Origin: Streptomyces cinnamoneus
GTDB taxonomy: Bacteria > Actinomycetota > Actinomycetes > Streptomycetales > Streptomycetaceae
Direction of reading: 5' to 3'
Assembly: GCF_002939475.1 (NCBI RefSeq)
Contig: NZ_PKFQ01000001.1
Coordinates: 3,593,001 to 3,657,000, forward strand
DNA: 64,000 nucleotides
The translations under genes were made by a program, and so were the position numbers. Under the pieces are notes generated by a model. It saw only the letters and a program-made list of their open reading frames with translations. It had not been told where the DNA came from and ran no database searches. Every line of letters starts with the position of its first letter. Position 1 is the stretch's first letter. This document shows, piece after piece, positions 26,730-34,783 of this stretch.

Positions 26730-27382
26730 GGGTTCTCCCCCTTGACGATCTTCGGGAGGTCCGCGGCGTACTGCTCGGACGTGCTGGACGCGGTGAAGAT
26801 CCAGTGACCGCCGTCGTCCTTCGGCGAGAAGCCGACGACCTCGGCGCCGTGGCTCACGGTCACGGAGCCGTCCTTCTCCTTCTTCGCCGGCTCGACCAGG
26901 ATCCCGAGCGGCTTGGCCGCCGCCTCGATCGTGGCGAAGTCACCGGTCAGGCCCACGATGTCCTGACCGCCCTGGGCGTCCAGCCACTCGCGCATCCGCC
27001 GGGGGGTGTCGCGTTCGGGGTCGGTGGTGACGAAGACGACCTGGAGCTTGTCCTGGTCCTCCTTGGGCAGCTTCTTCTCCGCCGCCGCGATGTCGGAGAC
27101 GACCGTCGAGCACACGTCGGGGCAGTAGGTGTAGCCGAAGTAGAGCAGGACCGGCCGGCCCTTGGTCTCCTTGACCAGCTCGTACTTCTTCTCCGACGTG
27201 TCCGTCAGGACCAGGTCCGGCTTGGCCTTGGGGGAGTCCAGGGTGATCGCCCCGGCCTTCCTCGGCTCGGCGGAGACGTCGGCCACCGGCTTGTCGCCGG
27301 ACGCGGAACCGGAGCCGCCGCAGGCGGTCAGGGTCAGGGCGGCGGCGGTGGCGAGCGCCGCGCCCAGGAACTTGGTGCGCAT
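26726..27382 (-). CDS. sco: Sco-family copper chaperone / thioredoxin-like lipoprotein
   Basis: 218 residues. A lipobox LTACG ends the signal peptide. The thioredoxin-like domain carries the copper-binding CxxxC in YTYCPDVCSTV and a downstream candidate ligand His in VTVSHGAEVVGF. Sco proteins metallate the CuA site of cytochrome c oxidase, and in Streptomyces also affect development. The ATG at 27382 is chosen for its GGAGAAAG site and lipoprotein signal; the longer reading to 27433 would run into the terminator hairpin. First gene of the sco-ecuC-copCD-dtpA operon. Confidence 0.93.
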   Translation of the reverse strand: MRTKFLGAALATAAALTLTACGGSGSASGDKPVADVSAEPRKAGAITLDSPKAKPDLVLTDTSEKKYELVKETKGRPVLLYFGYTYCPDVCSTVVSDIAAAEKKLPKEDQDKLQVVFVTTDPERDTPRRMREWLDAQGGQDIVGLTGDFATIEAAAKPLGILVEPAKKEKDGSVTVSHGAEVVGFSPKDDGGHWIFTASSTSEQYAADLPKIVKGENP

Positions 27383-27432
27383 GGAGTGCTTTCTCCAGGA
27401 AGTGCGGGTGTGCGGGAAGTGTCGGTCACGCA

Positions 27433-27469
27433 CGGGCCGGTGGGGCGTTCGGCGCGCCCCGCCGGCCCG
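27433..27469 (-). terminator. Hairpin separating the ycnI-like gene from the sco operon
   Basis: A 15-bp stem (27433-27447 with 27455-27469, one T-G pair) and a 7-nt loop, 25 bp after the stop of the ycnI-like gene on the minus strand. It implies that sco has its own promoter in 27383-27432. Confidence 0.65.
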
Positions 27470-27493
27470 GTCCGTCCGGGGGGCCGCCGGGCG

Positions 27494-28225
27494 TCAGGCG
27501 GACGTGCGGCGACGACCGGCGAGCACGCCGAAGGCCACGCCGAGCACGCCGACCACGATGCCGACGACGCCCAGCACGCGCGCGGTGGTGTCGGAGCCGC
27601 CGGCCGCCTCGGCCTTGTCGTCCGCGGCCGCCGCCTTGGCGTCCTTGCCGTCCTGGTGACCGGCGCTCTTGGCGTCGGCGCCCTTGTCGACGAGCTTCAG
27701 CTTCGGAGCCGGGTGCTCGGGCTCCGCACCGCCGGGGGTGGACGGGTCGATCCAGCGCACCACGTCGTCGTCGGAGTACGTCTGCAGGGCCTTGAACACC
27801 AGCTCGTCGGTGTCGGTGGGGAGCTGGCCGACCGACAGCGGGAACTGCTGGAACTGCCCCGGGTCGATCTTGCCGCCGCTCCACGTGACCTTGCTGACGG
27901 CCTCGTCGATCGTCTTGCCGTGCATCTGCAGGGGCTTGTCGAGCTTGGTCTTCTCGACCTTGACGTCCCAGCCCGGCACGGCCTGCGGCATGACCGAGGC
28001 CAGCGGGTGCTTGGGGTCGAGGTTCAGCTCGACCTTGACCGTCGACGCGTTGTCCTTCTCGTTCGGCACCTTGACGGAGATGGTGCTGTAGCCGCCCTTC
28101 TCGGCGGTGCCCGGCTGGACGGACACGTGCGCGAAGGCGGGGCCGGCGAGCAGGAGGACACCGCCGGCGGCGATGCCACCGATGACGGAGGTACGACGGA
28201 CGGCACGGATACGCGATGCGTTCAT
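27494..28225 (-). CDS. YcnI-like (DUF1775) copper-associated exported protein
   Basis: 243 residues. The signal peptide (1-32) ends AFA, giving a mature N-terminus HVSVQPGTAEKGG. An amino-terminal His with a downstream Glu/Trp set is the mononuclear copper site known for YcnI. The beta-sandwich DUF1775 domain runs about 33-175 (VPGWDVKVEKTKLDKPL, QFPLSVGQLP). An acidic/Lys linker and one C-terminal membrane helix (VLGVVGIVVGVLGVAFGVLAG) with RRR follow. It is separated from sco by a terminator, so it belongs to the same copper locus but not necessarily the same transcript. Confidence 0.9.
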   Translation of the reverse strand: MNASRIRAVRRTSVIGGIAAGGVLLLAGPAFAHVSVQPGTAEKGGYSTISVKVPNEKDNASTVKVELNLDPKHPLASVMPQAVPGWDVKVEKTKLDKPLQMHGKTIDEAVSKVTWSGGKIDPGQFQQFPLSVGQLPTDTDELVFKALQTYSDDDVVRWIDPSTPGGAEPEHPAPKLKLVDKGADAKSAGHQDGKDAKAAAADDKAEAAGGSDTTARVLGVVGIVVGVLGVAFGVLAGRRRTSA

Positions 28226-28326
28226 GGGAAAACACTCCACAGGCAGGAGGGGACGGAAGAGCCGGCGCGCGTGCGGCGACGGCGCGACCGCCCTCCCGTC
28301 GTGGTGCCGGAGGGTGTGCCGCGTCG

Positions 28327-29109
28327 TCAGGCCGCCAGGGCGAAGCGCGGCGGGCCCCGCCTGATCACGAAGTGCTGGAGCACCGGCTCCCGCGCCGGTC
28401 GTTCGTCGTCGTGTGCGCCCCGTCGCGACACGGCCGGCCGATCGGGGACCTGGGGGCGTACGAACAGCAGCAGGGCGCCCAGTGTTTGCACGAGCGCCGC
28501 CTCCGCGACCCCGCGCGCCGAATCCGCCGACAGCTCCAGCACCCGCCACAGGGTGGCCTCGCCGCGGCGCAGCAGCCAGCCCACGGCGACGGCCGCGAGG
28601 AGGTGGCCGAGCAGCATCGGCAGCGAGAGCGGCAGGAGGTGCGCGAGGACGTTTCCGGACGGCTGGGGGCCGCCCGCCGGCACGCCGGCCGCCATGGGAT
28701 GGACGGCCGGGTCGAACCCGGCGCCGATGATCACCCGGCGGGCCTCGTCGGCCGTGGCCGCGCGGGGCTGGTTGCAGGTCAGCTGCGCGGCGAAGTCGAT
28801 CAAGTGGCCCTCGGCGCCCGCGCGGCGGGGGGCCGCCGGGTGCTGCTGCGCGAGCCCGAAGAGGGTGTGCAGCGCGAGCTGGCCCACGGCCAGGCAGGCC
28901 GCGATCCCCGGCAGCGAACGCTCGCGACCGGCCAAGGCCACGGCCACGGCGAAGACGAGCAGGAAGGCCGCGCCCAGCGTCCACAGCGGGACGCTTGCGC
29001 AGGACGCCAGCACGTGCCCGCCCGCGGACAGCAGAACACAGACCGCGGTGAACACCGCGGCCCGTATCAGTCGCAGATCGGCGCCGGCGCGCGCGACGGG
29101 GTGAGGCAT
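28327..29109 (-). CDS. Polytopic membrane protein of the copper locus
   Basis: 260 residues with about five membrane segments (AAVFTAVCVLLSAGGHVLA; LGAAFLLVFAVAVALAG; ACLAVGQLALHTLFGLAQQ; a pair near 160-190). His residues cluster on the outer side (GGHVLAS, LALHTLFG, QQHPAAP, EGHLID), which would fit metal handling. I recognise no named family. It sits 101 bp upstream of the ycnI-like gene on the same strand, so a role in copper entry or sensing is an inference from position. The C-terminal 60 residues are basic and cytoplasmic. Confidence 0.75.
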   Translation of the reverse strand: MPHPVARAGADLRLIRAAVFTAVCVLLSAGGHVLASCASVPLWTLGAAFLLVFAVAVALAGRERSLPGIAACLAVGQLALHTLFGLAQQHPAAPRRAGAEGHLIDFAAQLTCNQPRAATADEARRVIIGAGFDPAVHPMAAGVPAGGPQPSGNVLAHLLPLSLPMLLGHLLAAVAVGWLLRRGEATLWRVLELSADSARGVAEAALVQTLGALLLFVRPQVPDRPAVSRRGAHDDERPAREPVLQHFVIRRGPPRFALAA

Positions 29110-29489
29110 GGCTGCGCCATCATCCCACCGCCCCCACCGGATCCCCACGGCAGGGGTGACCCGGTCCGTCACCTTGATCCTCTTTGGCCGGCACGGGATT
29201 TCCGGTCCGGGGCGGGAGGCGGACCTCCCGCGCGGCGGGCGCGCGCCGCACCCGGGGACCCGTCGTGATCCACTCGGCGTGCCCCGGGCTTTTCCGGGGT
29301 CCGCCCGGCTCCCCACCCGGGATCTTCTCGGGATCGGCTCCTCGTCCACCGGTTTCTCACACTTCCATACACGTCCCCACCTGCTCCGCGCGTCCGCCGA
29401 ATGAGGGGACTCACACGCCGGGCAGGCTTATGGCGCCCTTCGCGCGGCTATACGTATCGGTATGTCGAGCCGCAGCCAGGAGGCTGAGC

Positions 29490-29972
29490 ATGAGCATTTG
29501 GTGGTCACTCCACTTGCGGCGCGAGGCCGCGAGCGTTCCGCTCGCCCGGCGGCTTCTGATCGGTGCCATGGAAACGGCCGGGGTCGACCCGGAAACCTCC
29601 TACGACCTGGCCGTCGCGCTCAGCGAAGCGTGTGCGAACGCCGTGGAGCACGGCGGTGACGCCTCCACCGGCTACCGGGTCACCGCTCTGATCGACGGGG
29701 ACACCTGCCGCATCGAGGTCACCGATTCCGGCCCCGGGTTCGCCGACCGGCCCCGGCGCCCCCGCCGCCACACGGCGCGCACCGCATACGTCAAGGCCCC
29801 GGCCTCCGTGCACGAAGAGCACGGCCGGGGCCTGTTCCTGATCGCGTCCCTCACCGACCACGTCCAGGTCGACAACCGCCCGGGGCACCAGGGCGCGGTG
29901 GTGAGCTTCGACAAGATCCTCAAATGGAGAGAGGGCGGGCCGCCCGCGGCGGCGTTGCTCCGAGCGTCATAG
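29490..29972 (+). CDS. RsbW-like ATP-binding protein (anti-sigma type)
   Basis: 160 residues with the GHKL kinase-like fold: N-box SEACANAVEHGG near residue 55, G1 box VTDSGPGF near 85, and G2 box EEHGRGLFLI near 112. Streptomyces has dozens of such single-domain proteins, which phosphorylate anti-anti-sigma factors or bind sigma factors. It is monocistronic, with a strong AGGAGG site before ATG 29490. Partner unknown. A second member lies at 39645-40196. Confidence 0.88.
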   Translation: MSIWWSLHLRREAASVPLARRLLIGAMETAGVDPETSYDLAVALSEACANAVEHGGDASTGYRVTALIDGDTCRIEVTDSGPGFADRPRRPRRHTARTAYVKAPASVHEEHGRGLFLIASLTDHVQVDNRPGHQGAVVSFDKILKWREGGPPAAALLRAS

Positions 29973-30047
29973 GCCGAGGGGCCCGGGCGCGTCGCCGGCC
30001 GCGACGGTCCCGGGCGGCGGGATCCGCGGGGAACCGCCGCGTCCCTC

Positions 30048-30458
30048 CTACGGCACCGCCACGATCCCCTCTATCTCCACGGCCAGTTCGGGCTTGGCCA
30101 GGCCGGCCACGACGGCGAGCGTGTGGGCGGGGTACACCCCGTCCGGGTACCACTTGGCGAAGTACTCGTCGCGGCCCGTCATGAAGCCGGCCAGGTGGCC
30201 GGGGTCGGTGCCGGAGACGAGGGTGACGAGCTTGACCAGGTCGCCGGGGCCGGCGCCGAGGTGGTCCAGGAGCGCCTCGATGTTGGCGAAGGCCTGCCGG
30301 GTCTGCGCGGCGGCGTCCGGCCCCGCCAGCTCGCCGTCAGGGCGGATGCCCACCTGGCCGGAGATCCACACCAGGCGGTGGCCTGCGGGTGCCTCGGCGA
30401 GGTGGCTGTACTTGCCGACCGGAGCGGCGATCTCGGACGGGTTCCAATAGCGTGCCAT
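30048..30458 (-). CDS. RidA-family protein
   Basis: 136 residues, the full length of the trimeric RidA/YjgF fold. Family features: the opening SEIAAPVGKYSHLAEA, the SGQVGIRPDGEL turn, the QTRQAFANIEALLDHLGAG helix and the C-terminal ELAVEIEGIVAVP strand. In place of the Arg105-type catalytic motif IPYRAR it has YPAHTLAVVAG, so it probably belongs to the Rid2-7 type subgroups rather than the canonical imine deaminase. The role is probably removal of reactive enamines or a related hydrolysis. Confidence 0.85.
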   Translation of the reverse strand: MARYWNPSEIAAPVGKYSHLAEAPAGHRLVWISGQVGIRPDGELAGPDAAAQTRQAFANIEALLDHLGAGPGDLVKLVTLVSGTDPGHLAGFMTGRDEYFAKWYPDGVYPAHTLAVVAGLAKPELAVEIEGIVAVP

Positions 30459-30634
30459 GACGTTTCTCCGTTACATGTGAGTACGCGCGGTACCAGTGGG
30501 GTGAGCGTACGAGGCGGGCGCACGGGCCCCTGAGCGCCGGCAGCACGCCGAGGACGCGTGCCGGGGGCCGCGGGCCGTGCCGGGGACACGAGGGGGCCGT
30601 GGAGGCAGCGCCTGCCGCGTCGACGACGCCGCCC

Positions 30635-30666
30635 TTGACCCTGCCCCCAGGGGCAGGGTCTAGCCT
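30635..30666 (+). promoter_or_regulatory. MerR-type promoter/operator with perfect dyad
   Basis: TTGACC (30635-30640) and TAGCCT (30661-30666) are separated by 20 nt (19 if CTAGCC is taken), the over-long spacing typical of MerR-activated promoters. A perfect 11-bp inverted repeat, GACCCTGCCCC at 30637-30647 and GGGGCAGGGTC at 30650-30660, fills the spacer. It lies 36 bp upstream of the MerR-peroxiredoxin gene and is almost certainly its autoregulatory site. Confidence 0.85.
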
Positions 30667-30701
30667 CCGGGAAGCCGGGCGACGAAGGAGGACGCGACGC
30701 C

Positions 30702-31655
30702 ATGAGGATCGGTGACCTCGCACGACGGGCGGGCGTGACGGTGAAGGCCGTGCGCTACTACGAGGCGCTGGGCCTGGTCGCGCCCGTCCGGCTGGCCAAC
30801 GGGTACCGGGACTACGCGGAACCGGACGTGCGGCTCGTCCGCGAGATCAAGGAACTGGGCCGGCTCGGCATCCCCGCCGAGCGCACCCGCCCGTTCCTGG
30901 ACTGCCTGGCGGCCGGCGGCCCGCACGCCGACGACTGCCCCGCCTCGCTGGCCGGCTACCGCGAGGCCATCGACGAGCTGACCGGGCGGATCGACGCCCT
31001 GACGGCCCGCCGCACGGCGCTGGCCGCGCGGCTGCACGAAGCCGCTCACCGCAACAGCACCGTACGAGGAGACGCGATGACCGAATTCCACCGGCTGCCC
31101 GCCGGCCTGCCCGTGCCCGAGGACGACGGGGCGGCCGCGCACCTGCCGGGCCTCGCCATGCCGCCCCTCACGCTGGCGGCCACCTCGGGGGAGAAGGTCC
31201 GGCTGGACGAGCCCGTGCCGGGCCGCACCGTGATCTACGCCTACCCGCTCACCGGCCGTCCCGGCACCGACCTGCCCGAGGGCTGGGACAGCATTCCCGG
31301 TGCCCGCGGCTGCACCCCCGAGTCCTGCGGCTTCCGCGACCACCACCAGGAGCTGGCGGAGGCCGGCGCCACCCGGGTGTTCGGCCTGTCCAGCCAGGAC
31401 ACCGCCTACCAGCGCGAGGTCGTCGAGCGGCTGCACCTGCCGTTCGCGATGCTCTCCGACCCGGGGCTGGACCTGGTCCGGGCCCTGGACCTGCCCACGT
31501 TCGAGGTCGAACTGGCGGGCCGGACGACACCGCTGTACAAGCGGCTCACCCTGATCGTCCGCGACGGCGTCATCGAGCGCGTCTTCTACCCGGTCTTCCC
31601 GCCGGACCAGCATGCCGAGCAGGTCCTCGGCTGGCTGTGGGCGCACCCCGCCTGA
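30702..31655 (+). CDS. MerR regulator fused in frame to a PrxQ/BCP-type peroxiredoxin
   Basis: 317 residues. Residues 1-75 are a MerR head (MRIGDLARRAGVTVKAVRYYE) and 80-118 the dimerisation helix, with Cys68 and Cys79 placed like a MerR metal/redox loop. Residues 126-317 form a complete peroxiredoxin with GCTPESCGFRDHHQEL: peroxidatic Cys204 and resolving Cys209 five residues on, as in PrxQ/BCP. No stop separates them. A consensus GAGGAG site and ATG (31077, Met126) sit exactly at the join, so the enzyme may also be made alone. A redox sensor joined to its own effector enzyme is the likely meaning. Confidence 0.85.
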   Translation: MRIGDLARRAGVTVKAVRYYEALGLVAPVRLANGYRDYAEPDVRLVREIKELGRLGIPAERTRPFLDCLAAGGPHADDCPASLAGYREAIDELTGRIDALTARRTALAARLHEAAHRNSTVRGDAMTEFHRLPAGLPVPEDDGAAAHLPGLAMPPLTLAATSGEKVRLDEPVPGRTVIYAYPLTGRPGTDLPEGWDSIPGARGCTPESCGFRDHHQELAEAGATRVFGLSSQDTAYQREVVERLHLPFAMLSDPGLDLVRALDLPTFEVELAGRTTPLYKRLTLIVRDGVIERVFYPVFPPDQHAEQVLGWLWAHPA

Positions 31656-31739
31656 CCCGGACGCGAAGACGACGTGAGTCGCGGCCCGCCCGGCGGACCG
31701 CGACTCACGCGCGCGTGCTCGTGTGGTGCGTCAGGCGTG

Positions 31740-33197
31740 TCAGCCCTTCAGGGCGGCCATCCACGCCTCGACGTCCGCGGAGGCGCGCGGCAGCCCGGCG
31801 GAGAGGTTCCGGTTGCCGTCCTCGGTGACCAGGATGTCGTCCTCGATCCGGACGCCGATGCCGCGGTACTCCTCGGGCACGGTCAGGTCGTCGGCCTGGA
31901 AGTACAGGCCGGGCTCCACGGTCAGCACCATGCCGGGCTCCAGGACGCCGTCCACGTAGGTCTCCGTGCGGGCCACCGCACAGTCGTGGACGTCCAGGCC
32001 GAGCATGTGGCCGGTGCCGTGCAGGGTCCAACGGCGCTGGAGGCCCAGCTCCAGGACGCGCTCGACCGGGCCCTCGACCAGGCCCCACTCGACGAGGCGC
32101 TCGGCGAGCACGCGCTGCGCGGCGTCGTGGAAGTCGCGGTACTTCGCGCCGGGCCGGACGGCCGCGATGCCGGCCTCCTGGGCCTCGTAGACCGCGTCGT
32201 AGATCTTGCGCTGGAGCTCGGTGTACGTGCCGTTGACCGGCAGCGTGCGGGTGACGTCGGCGGTGTAGAGGGTGTGGGTCTCCACGCCCGCGTCCAGCAG
32301 GAGCAGCTCGCCGGAGCGGACCGGGCCGTCGTTGCGCACCCAGTGCAGGGTGGTGGCGTGCGGGCCGGCGGCGCAGATGGAGCCGTAGCCGATGTCGTTG
32401 CCCTCGACGCGGGCGCGCAGGAAGAACGTTCCTTCGATGTAGCGCTCGCTGGTCGCCTCGGCCTTGTCGAGGACCTTCACCACGTCCTCGAAGCCGCGGA
32501 CGGTGGAGTCGACGGCCTTCTGCAGCTCGCCGATTTCAAACGCGTCCTTCACCAGGCGCTGCTCGCTGATGAAGACGCGCAGCTCCTCGTCGCGCTCGGC
32601 GGTGACCTTGTCGGTCAGGGCGCTCTCGATCCCGGCGTCGTGGCCGCGGACGACGCGCACCGGGCCGGTGGCCTCGCGCAGCGCGTCGGCCAGCTCGCGG
32701 ACGTCGCGGGCGGGCACGCCCAGCAGCTGCTCGGCCTCGCCCAGGCTGTGGCGGCGGCCGACCCACAGCTCGCCCTGGCCGTCGAGCCAGAACTCGCCGT
32801 TCTCGCGGTTGGAACGCGGCAGCAGGTAGACCGTGGCCTCGTGGCCCTCCGCACCCGCCGGCTCCAGCACGAGGACGCCGTCCTCGGTCTGGTCACCGGT
32901 GAGGTAGACGTACTCCGTCGAGGCGCGGAAGGCGTACTCGGTGTCGTTCGAGCGGGTCCGCAGGTTGCCGGCCGGGACCACCAGGCGCTCGCCCGGGAAG
33001 CGGGCGGACAGCTCGGCGCGGCGGCGGGCGGTCTCGGCGGCCTGAGGTATCGGCTGGAGATCACGCAGCTCGGTGTCGGCCCAGCCGGACTTCATGTTGT
33101 CGGCAAGCTCGTCGGAGACGGCGGGGTAGAGGCCGTTCTTCCGCTGCTTGATCGGCTCGTCACCTTCGGGGTTCTCGGGTGCGGGCTGCTCAGTCAC
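31740..33197 (-). CDS. pepP: Xaa-Pro aminopeptidase (aminopeptidase P)
   Basis: 485 residues, the usual length. An N-terminal creatinase-like domain (60-200) includes RTRSNDTEYAFRASTEYVYLTG. The pita-bread catalytic domain has all metal ligands visible: the Asp pair in LLLDAGVETHTLYTADVTRT, His in LHGTGHMLGLDVHD, Glu in MVLTVEPGLYF and the last Glu in GVRIEDDILVT. It removes N-terminal residues followed by proline, in the cytoplasm. The GTG start at 33197 has an AGGAGG site. No operon partners. Confidence 0.95.
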   Translation of the reverse strand: MTEQPAPENPEGDEPIKQRKNGLYPAVSDELADNMKSGWADTELRDLQPIPQAAETARRRAELSARFPGERLVVPAGNLRTRSNDTEYAFRASTEYVYLTGDQTEDGVLVLEPAGAEGHEATVYLLPRSNRENGEFWLDGQGELWVGRRHSLGEAEQLLGVPARDVRELADALREATGPVRVVRGHDAGIESALTDKVTAERDEELRVFISEQRLVKDAFEIGELQKAVDSTVRGFEDVVKVLDKAEATSERYIEGTFFLRARVEGNDIGYGSICAAGPHATTLHWVRNDGPVRSGELLLLDAGVETHTLYTADVTRTLPVNGTYTELQRKIYDAVYEAQEAGIAAVRPGAKYRDFHDAAQRVLAERLVEWGLVEGPVERVLELGLQRRWTLHGTGHMLGLDVHDCAVARTETYVDGVLEPGMVLTVEPGLYFQADDLTVPEEYRGIGVRIEDDILVTEDGNRNLSAGLPRASADVEAWMAALKG

Positions 33198-33340
33198 TGG
33201 TTTTCCTCCTCGGACGGGGCCGCTTTCCATCGTATGTGGGGGAGAAAGCGGCCGAGAAGGCTGTGACGCAACAGTCAGCGGCGGACATGTGTTCATACAA
33301 GATCACCACGCCGCCCCGCGGGGACTCGCCCGCGCCCGGC

Positions 33341-34783
33341 TCAGTCGAAGTGCGCGACCAGCAGGACGACGTCCTCGCGCCCGTCCGCCGGATCGTCGTC
33401 CTCCGGCAGCACCGTCCGCAGCACGTGGTCCGCGATGGCCTCCGGGTCGTGCCGCGCGGCCCTCGGCACGCCCGCCGCGGCCGCGTGCAGCCGGGCGAAG
33501 GCCCGGTCGATGGCGTCACCCGTGCGGTGGAGCAGCCCGTCGCTGTAGAAGAGGAGCGTTTCTCCGGGTTCCGGTTCGATCTCCACGCTGGGCGCCTCCC
33601 AGCAGGCGAGCATGCCCAGCGGTGCCGAGAGCGACGTCTCCACGTACTCGGCGCGGCCGGAGCCGATGATCAGCGGTGAGCAGTGCCCCGCCCCGGCGAT
33701 GACGACCTTCCGGACGGCGGGCTCGCAGTACGCGAACAGGGCGGTCGCCGTGCGGGCGGGCTCGGTGATCCTCAGCAGCAGTTCCAGGTCGGACAGGACG
33801 GCGACCGGATCCTCGCCCTCCATCACGGCGTACGCCCGCAGCGACGCCCGCAGCCGGCCCGTCGCGGCGACTGCGCCGGGTCCGGAGCCGGTGATTCCGC
33901 CGATGGCCAGGCCCAGCGCCCCGTCGGGCAGCGGCAGCGCGTCGTACCAGTCCCCGCCGCCCTGGGGCCCGGTGCGGTGACGGACCGCGAGGCGCACGCC
34001 CGGCACCCGGGGCAGCCGGCTGGGCAGCAGTTCCTCACGCAGCGCGGCCACCGTCTCGCGGGCCCGGGTCAGCTCCAGCAGCCGGGCCAGGTGCTCGGTC
34101 GCGTGGGCGCAGTAGAGGCCGGCCAGGTGCCGCTGCCGGTCGGTGGGCTCGGCCGGCTCGTCGTACAGCCACACGGCGGCGCCAATGCGGCCCGCGGCCG
34201 GCGGAGCGCCGCCCTCCGGCCCGGAAACGGCCGACTCCAGCGGCACGGCGTAGCTCGCGCCGTAGCCGAGCCGGGCTGCGACCTCGCGGTGGCGCGGATC
34301 CAGGCCCTCCTCGCGCGCGATGTCGGGGTGGGCCGTGCCGGTCCGCACACCCGCCGGCGGCAGGTCGTCCAGGAGCCGTACGTAGGGGCTGCCCGGCGCG
34401 CCGGGGTCGTGCGGGATGGTCTCGATGTGGCCGAGGTCGGCGCGGCCGAGGCCCAGCGCGGCGGTGACGGGGTGGCCGGTGCCGGCGGCGGGGTGGAGGG
34501 TGACCAGGCCCCGTCCGGCGCCGACGAGCGAGGCTCCGGCGCGCAGCAGCTCGTGCAGGGCGTCGTCGAGGGTCGCGGTCCGGGTGAGCCGTTCGGTCAG
34601 TTCCTGGAGCGTGGTGAGGTCGGAGACCCAGCCGGCGAGGCGGTCCTGCACCAGGAGGCCGGGGGCGGGCACGGCGGGCTCGGCCGCGGCGGGGGGATGG
34701 GGAACCGCCGGGGCGGAAGTGTGCGCCGGGGCGGGGGCCGGAGGACTGATTCCAGCCACTTTCGGAAGGTGCGGGGTGGTCAT
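33341..34783 (-). CDS. GAF / SpoIIE-type PP2C phosphatase with altered metal motif
   Basis: 480 residues. A Pro/Ala-rich N-terminus (1-45) is followed by a GAF-like sensor (about 55-225) and a SpoIIE PP2C domain (about 245-480). The first metal-binding motif is intact (GGDWYDALPLPDG), as are GAGHCSPL and FYSDGLLHR. The usual GDVxGHG motif reads GGITGSG, so a conserved metal-binding Asp is Gly. Such proteins normally dephosphorylate anti-anti-sigma factors; this one may be weak or signalling-only. The ATG at 34783 is used; the frame is open to 35131 but upstream codons look non-coding. Confidence 0.82.
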   Translation of the reverse strand: MTTPHLPKVAGISPPAPAPAHTSAPAVPHPPAAAEPAVPAPGLLVQDRLAGWVSDLTTLQELTERLTRTATLDDALHELLRAGASLVGAGRGLVTLHPAAGTGHPVTAALGLGRADLGHIETIPHDPGAPGSPYVRLLDDLPPAGVRTGTAHPDIAREEGLDPRHREVAARLGYGASYAVPLESAVSGPEGGAPPAAGRIGAAVWLYDEPAEPTDRQRHLAGLYCAHATEHLARLLELTRARETVAALREELLPSRLPRVPGVRLAVRHRTGPQGGGDWYDALPLPDGALGLAIGGITGSGPGAVAATGRLRASLRAYAVMEGEDPVAVLSDLELLLRITEPARTATALFAYCEPAVRKVVIAGAGHCSPLIIGSGRAEYVETSLSAPLGMLACWEAPSVEIEPEPGETLLFYSDGLLHRTGDAIDRAFARLHAAAAGVPRAARHDPEAIADHVLRTVLPEDDDPADGREDVVLLVAHFD

